Shown here in pieces: positions 18,858 to 26,405 of a stretch of DNA of 64,000 nucleotides. This stretch comes from Archangium gephyra (GTDB taxonomy: Bacteria > Myxococcota > Myxococcia > Myxococcales > Myxococcaceae). The stretch is from assembly GCA_003243425.1 (NCBI GenBank), contig QFQP01000023.1, forward strand, positions 82,644 to 146,643. Reading direction: 5' to 3'. Each line of letters starts with the position of its first letter. Within the stretch, counting starts at the first letter, position 1. The notes below the pieces were generated by a model. The model had not been told where the DNA came from. It made no database searches and saw nothing but the letters and a program-made list of their open reading frames with translations. The position numbers and the translations under genes were made by a program.

Positions 18858-19207
18858 GACTTCTTCCTCTTCTTCGGGGGTTGAGACAGCTCTTCGTCGA
18901 GCAGCGCCTCGAGGGCATCGAAGCGACGTTCGACGGACAGACGACGTTCGCTGATCCACTGCTCCGCGACCCGCAGGCCCGCGGGCTCGAGACGGCACGA
19001 GCGAACGCGGCCCAACTTTTCGGTCTTCACGATGCCGCAGTCTTCGAGCACCTGAAGGTGTTGCACGACCGCCGCCAACGAGATGCGCAGCGGCTCGGCG
19101 AGGGCGCTCACCGAAGCCGGCCCGTTGGAGAGCGCTTCGATCATCGCCCGCCGCGTGGAGTCACTGAGTGCCGCGAAGACGCGATCGACGTCGGATTGCT
19201 TAAGCAT
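18854..19207 (-). CDS. ArsR-family winged-helix transcriptional regulator
   Basis: 117 residues. DRVFAALSDSTRRAMIEAL and a helix-turn-helix (VSALAEPLRISLAAVVQHLQVLEDCGIV, about residues 33-60) are classic ArsR signatures. No Cys pair typical of metal sensing is present in the alpha-3 helix; the lone Cys in EDCGIV is at the usual wing entry. The ATG at 19207 was chosen over longer frames because homology begins there. It is coupled to the SRPBCC gene and preceded by two similar near-palindromes that may be its operator. Confidence 0.88.
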   Translation of the reverse strand: MLKQSDVDRVFAALSDSTRRAMIEALSNGPASVSALAEPLRISLAAVVQHLQVLEDCGIVKTEKLGRVRSCRLEPAGLRVAEQWISERRLSVERRFDALEALLDEELSQPPKKRKKS

Positions 19208-19209
19208 CC

Positions 19210-19260
19210 ACTCAAGTAAGTAAACAGCGGAGGCCAAACCGTCAAGTCTCCACTTAAGTA
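19210..19260. promoter_or_regulatory. candidate ArsR operator: two ACTYAAGTA boxes
   Basis: ACTCAAGTA at 19210-19218 and ACTTAAGTA at 19252-19260 repeat the same box with one difference. Each contains a palindromic core (ACTTAAGT is a perfect one). They are 42 bp apart, four helical turns, immediately upstream of the arsR start. The A/T-rich boxes stand out from the very GC-rich surroundings. Autoregulation by the ArsR protein is inferred. Confidence 0.45.
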
Positions 19261-19559
19261 TCGACGAACCCGCGCCGTTCGCAGGTGGGTCCAGACGTGG
19301 CGCCGACGAGCGTGAAGGAGCGCCTGCGCCCACCTGAATGGCCACACAGAGCCCCGGACGCCGGGCCCGGTCGCACCGGTGGTGGGCCCGGACATTCCCC
19401 CTGTTTCCCGAGGGAGATCCGGTCGGCGGGCCTGCGTGGTCCGGCGCAGAAACACAGAGGCCCGGAAGCTCCACCGGGGAGCTCCGGGCCTTCACCTGAC
19501 AGCCTCTGTGGGAGCCCCAGGGAGCCCCGGGTACCGGGCCCGTGAGGCCCGGACGAAAG
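19261..19559. other. gene-free stretch with nested palindromes
   Basis: No convincing gene is seen here. The segment is unusually rich in GGGCCC/CCCGG palindromic motifs. Its clearest structure is a stem at 19459-19490 (13 bp with one bulge, loop at 19473-19477), enclosed by CACAGAGG (19453) pairing with CCTCTGTG (19503). This would make a long cruciform or a terminator for the upstream basic protein gene. REP-like origin is possible. Confidence 0.45.
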
Positions 19560-20459
19560 TCACGGAGAAGGCGGCGTGGGCGCCGGATCTTCCACGTCGG
19601 CGGCGTTCTTCCCGAAGATCTTGTTCAGCGAGGGACCTGCGACCAGCACCGGGAGGTTCTTGCCGCCGAGGTCGCGGGCCTCCTTCAGCAACCGCTGCGC
19701 GAGGCGCATTTCACGAAGCACGCGGCCTTCGATCACGTTCACCGTCGGCGCATCGCCTTCGTAGGCCGCGGCGTTGAGCGTGACCTCACGCACCCCGGCG
19801 AGCGCCTCGAGAGCGGCGTACGCGGAGTTGAGGCGCGCCTCGGTGAGACCCACGTCATCCGCGAGCGCCTCGAGCACCTCGTCACGGCGCAGCTTCACCG
19901 CGATGTCGATGGTGGCCGTCAGGGAGTCCTGCACGTCGGAAGGCGACCGTTCGTCGCTCGGGGCGGCCGCGGTGATCCTCGCGAGGATCTGCTGCTGACC
20001 ACCGGCGACGGCACGCAGACGGCGCGCGAGATCCTTACGTGCATTCGAGGCAACCACGAGCGCCGCGCCACGCGTGGAACGGAGGTCACGCATCGTGGCT
20101 TCGCTGGTGTTGGCCATCTCGTCTTCGAGCAGCACCAGCAGCTCGCACAGGAAGGTCAGGCGTCGACGCGAGTAACCGCTCTCGACGTCGTCCTTGAGCG
20201 TGCGCTCCAGCGTCACCACCCACTTCTCGGCTTCCTTGATGACGTTCTCGGCTTTGGTGAGTTCACCCCACTTCTCGCACTGCGCGTCGGTGAACGCGGC
20301 CCGGTACGCCATGCGCAGCTTGCCGGTGAGCGCGGGCAACGAGCTCAGCGTCTTCGCGGCAACCGAGTCACGCTTCGGTGGCGTCTTCGCCGGAGCCGCA
20401 GCCTTCGTCGCCTTCGCAGCAGGAGCCTTCTTCGCCGTCGACTTCTTCTTCGCAGCCAT
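19560..20459 (-). CDS. protein with histone H1-like basic tail, unknown function
   Basis: 299 residues. The first 30 are Lys/Ala/Pro-rich (AAKKKSTAKKAPAAK), like bacterial H1-type tails that bind DNA or polyanions. The remainder is an alpha-helical domain with many Leu/Arg/Glu heptad-like stretches and a Pro-rich C-terminus. There is no signal peptide or membrane segment. A nucleoid-associated or envelope-stalk role is conceivable, but no family is recognised. The gene is divergent from the lipoprotein gene at 20606. Confidence 0.65.
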   Translation of the reverse strand: MAAKKKSTAKKAPAAKATKAAAPAKTPPKRDSVAAKTLSSLPALTGKLRMAYRAAFTDAQCEKWGELTKAENVIKEAEKWVVTLERTLKDDVESGYSRRRLTFLCELLVLLEDEMANTSEATMRDLRSTRGAALVVASNARKDLARRLRAVAGGQQQILARITAAAPSDERSPSDVQDSLTATIDIAVKLRRDEVLEALADDVGLTEARLNSAYAALEALAGVREVTLNAAAYEGDAPTVNVIEGRVLREMRLAQRLLKEARDLGGKNLPVLVAGPSLNKIFGKNAADVEDPAPTPPSP

Positions 20460-20605
20460 GGTGCTTCCCCCTCGGGTGAGTTGACGGGGCGGACGCTACT
20501 TCGCGGGCCACCGGGCTCAAGAGGTAGAAGGTGAAGACGGTGGCCATCTTCTGAATAGCCGTTGGGCTCGCGCGTCGTTGGTGCTTCAACTTTTTCGGGC
20601 ACCTC

Positions 20606-21919
20606 ATGCGCACTTCGATCTTCCTCCTCGCCGTCGTGGTCTCGTCGTTCGGCTGCACCCCACCCTCGTCACCCGATGCCGGCCCGGGCGGTGGCGGCTT
20701 CGCGATGCTCGGTGGCGGCACCGCAAGTACCGGCGGTGGCTCGGGTGGTGGCGGTGGGGGTGGTGAAGACGCCGGCACGGCGCCGACACCGATGACGGAG
20801 TGCACCAACGCCCCGCCCTCCGACACCGGCTCGAGTTGCGCGGCCGGTTCGAATCAGCCGCTGTGCGTGATGCAGAGCAACACCAGCTGCTCCGACGTCT
20901 GCATCTGGGACAACGCGGCGCCCAGCACGCCGCGCGGGTACTGCTCGACCGCCTGCACGCCGGGCGGCGACGAGTGCCCGGGCGGCTACGAGTGCGCCGC
21001 GCAGGACTGCTCTGGCGGCCCCACGCACGTCTGCGTGCGCCGCGTGGTCGCCGGCTGCACGGCGGTACCGGTGTTCGGCAACTCGGGGCGCGTGTTGCTC
21101 AGCGTCGGCCTGCGGAGCGCGAACGCGTACGCCGTGGCCTACCTCGACGCGAACGTGGTGACCGTGCGGCTGATGGACGGCACCACCGTGGTGCGCGAGC
21201 TGGGCACGTTCCCCTTCGGTGGCTTCGCCGACGAGCTCCTCGCGGTGACCGACGATCACCTGTGGTGGCACGTGTCGCCGCTCATCGTGCGCATCGACGC
21301 CAACGGCATCGAGACGTTCACCGTGCCGACCGACGTCTCGCCGCTGCAGCTCGCTTCGGCTGCCGGAGAGGTTCTCGCCGGCACGTACCGCAGCCGCTTC
21401 GGCGCCGCGCTCCTGCGCCCTGATTCGGGCGTGCTCGTGGAAGAAGCAGCCGCGCTGCCGGTCATGTACTACGCGCGCCGGCTCGGCGACGGGACGTCGG
21501 TCGGTCAGTGCTCCGATGGTGGCGTGAACGCCGCGTGCGCGACGCGTGACCTGGTGACGGCGCAGCACCTGCTGTATCCGCCTGACGCGAGCTTCCTCAC
21601 CGTCAACGCCGGCTTCGCGGGCGCGTCGATCGACGACTTCACGATGGTCTCGAAGACCGGCGACGTGTTCCGCCGCGTCGGGGGCCAGTGGGTCGCCGAC
21701 GTGTTCGCCGATGGCGCGACGAACGGTGGCGCGGTGTCGGTGGGCGACGACGTATACGTGTCGCGCCAGGTCGACGGTGGCTTCCAGCAGTTCGTGAAGA
21801 CCGAGACGTGTTGGAAGCGCGTCAACGCCCTCAACGGCGTGGTCAGCACCGCGCTGCCGGGCGCGAAGTACGGGTACTACTCGACGCGGAGCTGGTGCGC
21901 GCAGCTTCAGCCGAAGTGA
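20606..21919 (+). CDS. secreted lipoprotein with Cys-rich N-terminal segment
   Basis: 437 residues. A signal peptide ends in the lipobox SFGC (about residues 14-17). A Gly/Ser/Thr linker (about 25-60) and a Cys-rich region (about 65-150) with spaced CTNAP, CAAGS, CMQ, CSDVC, CST-ACT and CPGGYEC elements follow. Then comes a long beta-rich domain with repeated short strands, perhaps a propeller, and a late Cys pair. This architecture is common among myxobacterial surface lipoproteins of unknown role. Its stop overlaps the convergent mazF-like gene by 13 bases. Confidence 0.7.
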   Translation: MRTSIFLLAVVVSSFGCTPPSSPDAGPGGGGFAMLGGGTASTGGGSGGGGGGGEDAGTAPTPMTECTNAPPSDTGSSCAAGSNQPLCVMQSNTSCSDVCIWDNAAPSTPRGYCSTACTPGGDECPGGYECAAQDCSGGPTHVCVRRVVAGCTAVPVFGNSGRVLLSVGLRSANAYAVAYLDANVVTVRLMDGTTVVRELGTFPFGGFADELLAVTDDHLWWHVSPLIVRIDANGIETFTVPTDVSPLQLASAAGEVLAGTYRSRFGAALLRPDSGVLVEEAAALPVMYYARRLGDGTSVGQCSDGGVNAACATRDLVTAQHLLYPPDASFLTVNAGFAGASIDDFTMVSKTGDVFRRVGGQWVADVFADGATNGGAVSVGDDVYVSRQVDGGFQQFVKTETCWKRVNALNGVVSTALPGAKYGYYSTRSWCAQLQPK

Positions 21920-22197
21920 GCCACGAAGCGGCGCGCGGCGGAGAGCTCTTCGACGCGCGACGCGGTGAGCGTGCCGATGTGCTCGCGGAGCTGTTCCGCC
22001 GCAACCGTGAGCGTCGAGAAGGCGAGCACCACGCTCTGCTTCGGCAGGTTCGCTTCGCCTGACGCGAGCAGCACGCAGCCCGGGGCCTTCACGCGGTTCA
22101 GGTTGCTGGTGATGCGCGCGACGGTGAGCGGTGTGGGCGCGACGATGACGTGCGGGTGAACGTCAGTGGTGAGCCAGTACACGTCGCCGAGCGTCAT
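21907..22197 (-). CDS. MazF/PemK-family toxin, apparently without an adjacent antitoxin
   Basis: 96 residues from the ATG at 22197; another ATG at 22218 is possible. MTLGDVYW, the HPHVIV strand, ITSNLNR, APGCVLL, GEANLPKQSVV and IGTLTASRVEE follow the PemK/MazF endoribonuclease pattern closely. The family cuts mRNA and is normally held by a small antitoxin encoded just upstream. I found no RHH, AbrB or Phd-like partner in the 282 bp upstream on this strand, nor downstream, where it overlaps a lipoprotein gene. Myxococcus xanthus has a solitary MazF, so a lone toxin is credible. Confidence 0.75.
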   Translation of the reverse strand: MTLGDVYWLTTDVHPHVIVAPTPLTVARITSNLNRVKAPGCVLLASGEANLPKQSVVLAFSTLTVAAEQLREHIGTLTASRVEELSAARRFVAHFG

Positions 22198-22479
22198 GCC
22201 GCGAGAGCTTCGCATCATGTCGACCCAGCGATCCCGGGGAAGCGTGTTGCCACAGCTGCCGGAGAATCGCGGGGGCGGCAGGCGACACGGTGCTGGCTGC
22301 GGAGGCGTTCACGCGCCTGGCGATGGAACGCTTCGCGCCGGCCCGTCGGGGCCCCCGAAAAGAAGTCATGTTCACGTCGATGCGCCTTCACGCCGAGCAG
22401 GAGCACGAAGCGCGCGGGGATCTGGTGAGGCCAGAGCGCCTGTTGCGTGTGGAGAACCCTGCCGTGCGCGGTCCCGACT

Positions 22480-24732
22480 TCACGCTGCCGAACTGACGTC
22501 GGCCTTCTCGGGCAGCGGAACGAAGAGCGGGCTCATCAGCCACACGATGGTGATGCCCGCCCCCAGCGTGACGCCGAACGCGTGGATCGCCTGGGTGGAC
22601 GAGATGGCCAGCAGGCCGAACGAGAGCAGCGTGGACACCGCGCCCAGGCCGACCGCGAGCCACGCTTCACCCTGCTCTGCTTCGTGCTCGAGCAGGAAGA
22701 TGCCGTAGTCGACGCCCATGGCCAGCAGCAGCCACAGCGCGAGCACGTGGAAGAGCGAGAGCGGCTCGCCGAGGAACCCCACGATGCCCAGCGCCAGCGA
22801 CGAGGCGATGAACGTCGGCAGCAGCGCGCGCCAGGCGCGACGGCGGAAGCGGAAGAACAGCGCCGCGAAGATGACCACGTAGCCACCGATGAGCAGCTCG
22901 GTCATGCCCACGCGCCAGCGCTTCATGAGCGCCGAGATGTCGCCGGTGCGGTCGACGAAGTGCACGCCGGGCAGCTCGTCGAGCTTCGAGAACTCCGCGA
23001 GCGCTTCGCGCGACGGCGCGTGCAGCATCACCACGTTCGCGTCGGCGAGCCACAGCGGCCTGATGGCCGCCCCCAGTGAGGTCGACAGCAGCGTCGAGAC
23101 CTCGAGCGGCTTCGTCTCGAGCGGTGGAGGGATGTCTTCGTCGAGCTCGTCTTTGAGCGCGGTCAGCACGGCGGTGCTCGTCTGGCGGATGAGCGCTCGG
23201 TTCTCGAGCTGCTTCTTCGGCGACGGCACCCAGTTGGACACCGCGTCGTAGCCCTGCAGCTTCTCGGCGGCGATGAAGGCGTCGAGCTTCGCGCGCAGCG
23301 CCTCTTCGTTCTGCAGGCGTTCACCTTCGTCGGCGCCACGCACGAGGAAGAACTGCGCTGGCGAAGGCAGGCCGATCTTGATGGCGATGTTCTTCTGCGC
23401 GTCGAGCAGCTCGGGCGGGCTCGACTGCAACCCGCGCACGTCGTCGGACGGGTTGAGCCGCGCGATGCCGACCGCCGAGAGGCCCAGGGTGACGACGATG
23501 AAGACGATCATCGGCACCCCGCGCAGCGCCGGCCACTTCGCGCGCGAGGCCGCCCACAGGTTCGCGAAGCGCGTCTGCTTCACCGTCCCCGCGTCGAGGA
23601 ACGGGAACCAGGCGAGCACGGTGAGAAAGGCGGCCACGAGGCCGACTCCGGAAAAGAGCGCGACCTGCCGCAGGCCGGGCATCGGGGTGATGGCCAGCAT
23701 CACGTAGCCCGCGACGCTGGTGAGCAGCGCGAGGAAGAGCCCCGGGGTGAGGTGCTTGAGCAGCTCGTGACGGTCCACGTTCGGGCGCGCCTGCCGCGAG
23801 GCGAAGTAGTGGATGCCGTAGTCCTCCGCGACGCCGACCAGCGACGCGCCGAAGACCAGCGTCATCAGGTGCACCTTGCCGAAGATGAGCGCGCAGGCGG
23901 ACAGCCCCGCGGCGACGCCAGACCCCACCGAGAGCACCACGAGGAGCAGCGGCCGTGGCGAGCGGAAGGCGAAGAACATGATGAGCACGATCGCCGCCAA
24001 CGAACCGAAGCCCACGGTGCTGACCTCGGCGTTCGCCCGCACCGACGCGGCTTCCGCGAACAGCGGCACACCGCCCACGAGCACCTCGGTGCCCGGCGTG
24101 ACCGCGGCCTTCGCGGTGTCGAGCGCTTCCTTGAGCCGGGGCTCGCCGTCGAGCGCCATCGCCGAGCCGATGACCTCGTAGCGGAGCAGCACCGACTCGC
24201 CGGCCATCAGCAGGCCGTTCACCGGGCGGATCTTCGTGCGGCTCGCGCTCTCGCGGAGGAACTCGGGGAAGAGCTGGAGTGGATCGTCGCGGAAGTCGCC
24301 GATGCGTTGAGACATCGGTTGCTGCAGCGCGAGCAGCGCCTTGTTGGCCTGGACCTCGACCGGTTCGGTCTGCAGGCGGCGGCGCTGCGCGTCGGTGAGC
24401 AGCCGGTCTCGATGCGGCAGCAGCGCGTCGATGATCTGCGCGCCCGCAGCGTCGGGGAGCGCGACGGGCTTGAGCAGCCCGGTCGTGAGCGCGGCGTTGA
24501 AGCGCTCGGCCTCGGCGCGCGAGTCTTTGCCGGTGATGAGGATGACCACCTGCTTCGCGGCCGAGTCGGCGAGGTTGCGCAGCGCGACCTCCGCGAGCTC
24601 GTCGCGTTCACTGCGCGGGAGGAGTTCGAGGAGATCGGTCTCGACCTGGAGGCCGCCGCGCCAGAGGTAGATCTGGTGGCCGACGAGGAGCGCGAAGATC
24701 AGCGACCACGCGTAGGTGAGACGTGGGTTCAT
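22480..24732 (-). CDS. apeM: MMPL/RND-family exporter of the aryl polyene cluster (ApeM-like)
   Basis: 750 residues with two halves, each one membrane helix, a periplasmic lobe and five further helices, as in MMPL proteins. The motif VAEDYGIHYF in the first half and MGVDYGIFLLEHE in the second are the GxxxDYG-type proton-relay segments. In aryl polyene loci this protein is thought to move the lipid-linked pigment from the inner membrane with the LolA-like protein. It is the last gene of the minus-strand block, 7 bp after the LolA-like gene. Confidence 0.85.
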   Translation of the reverse strand: MNPRLTYAWSLIFALLVGHQIYLWRGGLQVETDLLELLPRSERDELAEVALRNLADSAAKQVVILITGKDSRAEAERFNAALTTGLLKPVALPDAAGAQIIDALLPHRDRLLTDAQRRRLQTEPVEVQANKALLALQQPMSQRIGDFRDDPLQLFPEFLRESASRTKIRPVNGLLMAGESVLLRYEVIGSAMALDGEPRLKEALDTAKAAVTPGTEVLVGGVPLFAEAASVRANAEVSTVGFGSLAAIVLIMFFAFRSPRPLLLVVLSVGSGVAAGLSACALIFGKVHLMTLVFGASLVGVAEDYGIHYFASRQARPNVDRHELLKHLTPGLFLALLTSVAGYVMLAITPMPGLRQVALFSGVGLVAAFLTVLAWFPFLDAGTVKQTRFANLWAASRAKWPALRGVPMIVFIVVTLGLSAVGIARLNPSDDVRGLQSSPPELLDAQKNIAIKIGLPSPAQFFLVRGADEGERLQNEEALRAKLDAFIAAEKLQGYDAVSNWVPSPKKQLENRALIRQTSTAVLTALKDELDEDIPPPLETKPLEVSTLLSTSLGAAIRPLWLADANVVMLHAPSREALAEFSKLDELPGVHFVDRTGDISALMKRWRVGMTELLIGGYVVIFAALFFRFRRRAWRALLPTFIASSLALGIVGFLGEPLSLFHVLALWLLLAMGVDYGIFLLEHEAEQGEAWLAVGLGAVSTLLSFGLLAISSTQAIHAFGVTLGAGITIVWLMSPLFVPLPEKADVSSAA

Positions 24733-24739
24733 GACTTCG

Positions 24740-25279
24740 TCAGTTGGGCGTCAGGGTGATCAGCGTGGCGTCGCCGCTCTGTTCCTGCAGATGAACGGAC
24801 CGCACGTAGCCGTCGCCCTTCAGCGAGATGCTCGAGAAGATCTTCGCCAGCGGTCCGGGCTTCGGCGTCAGGTCGATGCGCCAACTGGCGCCCTCGACGC
24901 TGCCTTTGGCGTCGAAGTGCGTGCCGAGCGTGTTGAGGTCGCCCGCCAGCAGCGAGAAGAGAAGCCCGGTGATGACGCGCACGGTGGGCTCGGCCCTGGC
25001 GTCGAGCGCGAAGACCTCGGCGCCGTTCTGCGTCGACCGGATCGAGTCGGCCGACACCGTGAGCTCGGAGGCGAAGGGCTTGAGCGTGTTCCACTTCACG
25101 CCCTCGCCCTTCTTCACTTCGTAGGTGCCCGACGACTTGAGCGGCTTCTTGAAGCCCTTCACCTGCTTCGACTGCTCGAAGGTGCCAGCGATGACCGGCT
25201 TGTCGACCAGCTTCGCTTTGACCTGCGCGGCGAGGTCAGGCTCGGCAGCGAGCGCGAGGAGCAGCAGCGCGGCGGTCAT
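24740..25279 (-). CDS. apeL: LolA-like periplasmic lipid carrier (ApeL-like)
   Basis: 179 residues from an ATG overlapping the thioesterase stop (ATGA). A signal peptide (MTAALLLLALAAEPDL) leads to a domain with GTFEQSKQVKGFKKPLKSSG and repeated beta strands, typical of LolA/DUF-type carriers in aryl polyene clusters. The fold is a half-barrel that shields acyl chains. With the MMPL exporter it should carry the polyene to the outer membrane. Confidence 0.83.
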   Translation of the reverse strand: MTAALLLLALAAEPDLAAQVKAKLVDKPVIAGTFEQSKQVKGFKKPLKSSGTYEVKKGEGVKWNTLKPFASELTVSADSIRSTQNGAEVFALDARAEPTVRVITGLLFSLLAGDLNTLGTHFDAKGSVEGASWRIDLTPKPGPLAKIFSSISLKGDGYVRSVHLQEQSGDATLITLTPN

Positions 25280-25680
25280 GAGACACCGAGCGCTTTCCAC
25301 AGCTCAGGCGGCGTCACGTATTCGAGCTCGTTGGTCTTCGCGTTCACGGCGACCTGCACGGTGTACCCCCTCGTCAGTTTCTCGCCGTTGGACGTAATGA
25401 CGTACTCGACCTTCAAGCGGTTCTCGTACTCGACGATCTCTGCCCGAACGGTGATCTTCTGCTGCAACACTGCGGGCCGCACGTACTTGAGCCGCACGTC
25501 GACCACCGGCCAGAGGTAGCCCGAGTCGCGCATCGCGAAATAGCCGTAGCCGAGCTTGTCGAGCATCGTCTGCCGGCAGATCTCGAAGTACTTGAGGTAG
25601 TGCCCGTGCCACACGACCTGCATCGGGTCGCAGTCGAAGAACGGCACCGTCATTTCCATCTCGTGGAACCAGCGGCTCAT
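25276..25680 (-). CDS. apeK: hotdog acyl-CoA/ACP thioesterase (ApeK-like)
   Basis: 134 residues. PFFDCDPMQVVWHGHYLKYFE is the 4-hydroxybenzoyl-CoA thioesterase-type active-site helix with the catalytic Asp, compared to the usual DxDxxGHVNN variant. The C-terminal strands (VEYVITSNGEKLTRGYT) complete a single hotdog. It overlaps both neighbours by four bases (ATGA). In the pathway it may release or proofread acyl chains from the carrier proteins. Confidence 0.85.
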   Translation of the reverse strand: MSRWFHEMEMTVPFFDCDPMQVVWHGHYLKYFEICRQTMLDKLGYGYFAMRDSGYLWPVVDVRLKYVRPAVLQQKITVRAEIVEYENRLKVEYVITSNGEKLTRGYTVQVAVNAKTNELEYVTPPELWKALGVS

Positions 25681-26405
25681 GCCTTCACCTTTCGCCACAG
25701 CAGGACCGGGAGGCGGATCAACATCCCGAAGAAGAGCCGTGTGTGCATGCCCGAGATGCGCACGTTGTCCCAGAGCGCATCGAAGTGACTCACGCCGTCC
25801 ATCGGGTAGGTGACCGGCGTGGGAATGTTGATGACCTTCGTGCCGCGCCACACGAGGCGCACGGCGATCTCGGGGTCGAAGTCCATGCGCTTGCCGATGC
25901 CGGGGACGATGGCCGCCAGCGTGCGCTCGAGCGGGTACACGCGGAAGCCGCACATGGAGTCCTTGATGGCGAAGGACAGCGTGTTGATCCACACCCAGAT
26001 GTGCGTGAGGTAGCGCGCGTAGAGCCGGGCCCTGGGCACCGAGGCGTCGTAGACGGGCACGCCGCTGACGAGCGCTTCGGGGTTCTGCTGCGCGGCCTCG
26101 AGGAACTTCGGGAGGTCTTTGAGCGCGTGCTGGCCGTCAGCGTCGATCTGAATCGCGTGCGTGAAGCCCAGGCGCCGGGCTTCTTCGAGCCCCGACATCA
26201 CCGCCGCGCCCTTGCCGCCGTTCTGCGCGCGCTTGTACAGCGAGACACCTTCCTGCTTCGCGAGCGTCTCGAGCACCGCAGCGCACGCCGCGTTGCTGCC
26301 GTCGTCGACGAGCACCACGGGCAGACCGAAGGTGCGCACCTGCTCGACCACTACGCCGATGGCATGCTCGTGGTTGTAGACGGGGATCACGACGGCGGTC
26401 TTCAC
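25677..26405 (-). CDS. apeJ: family 2 glycosyltransferase (ApeJ-like)
   Basis: 242 residues from a GTG overlapping the stop of the ligase-dehydratase gene. VVIPVYNHE, VDDGSN, NGGKGAAVMSG and the DADGQH (DxD-type metal site) motifs define a GT2 enzyme of the DPM1/DPG-synthase type. SMCGFRVYP resembles the membrane-proximal segment of this group. It may add a sugar to the polyene-lipid or its headgroup; the acceptor is not known. Two weakly hydrophobic stretches near the end may associate with the membrane. Confidence 0.83.
   Translation of the reverse strand: MKTAVVIPVYNHEHAIGVVVEQVRTFGLPVVLVDDGSNAACAAVLETLAKQEGVSLYKRAQNGGKGAAVMSGLEEARRLGFTHAIQIDADGQHALKDLPKFLEAAQQNPEALVSGVPVYDASVPRARLYARYLTHIWVWINTLSFAIKDSMCGFRVYPLERTLAAIVPGIGKRMDFDPEIAVRLVWRGTKVINIPTPVTYPMDGVSHFDALWDNVRISGMHTRLFFGMLIRLPVLLWRKVKA

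Noticed and set aside
21907..21919. Assembly error between the lipoprotein and MazF genes because they overlap
   Set aside because: Both ends are normal for their proteins and a 13-bp convergent overlap is common in compact genomes.
22198..22479. Antitoxin gene for the MazF-like toxin
   Set aside because: Short frames on the minus strand here are Arg/Ala-rich and lack RHH, AbrB or Phd features; I see no supportable gene in this 282-bp gap.
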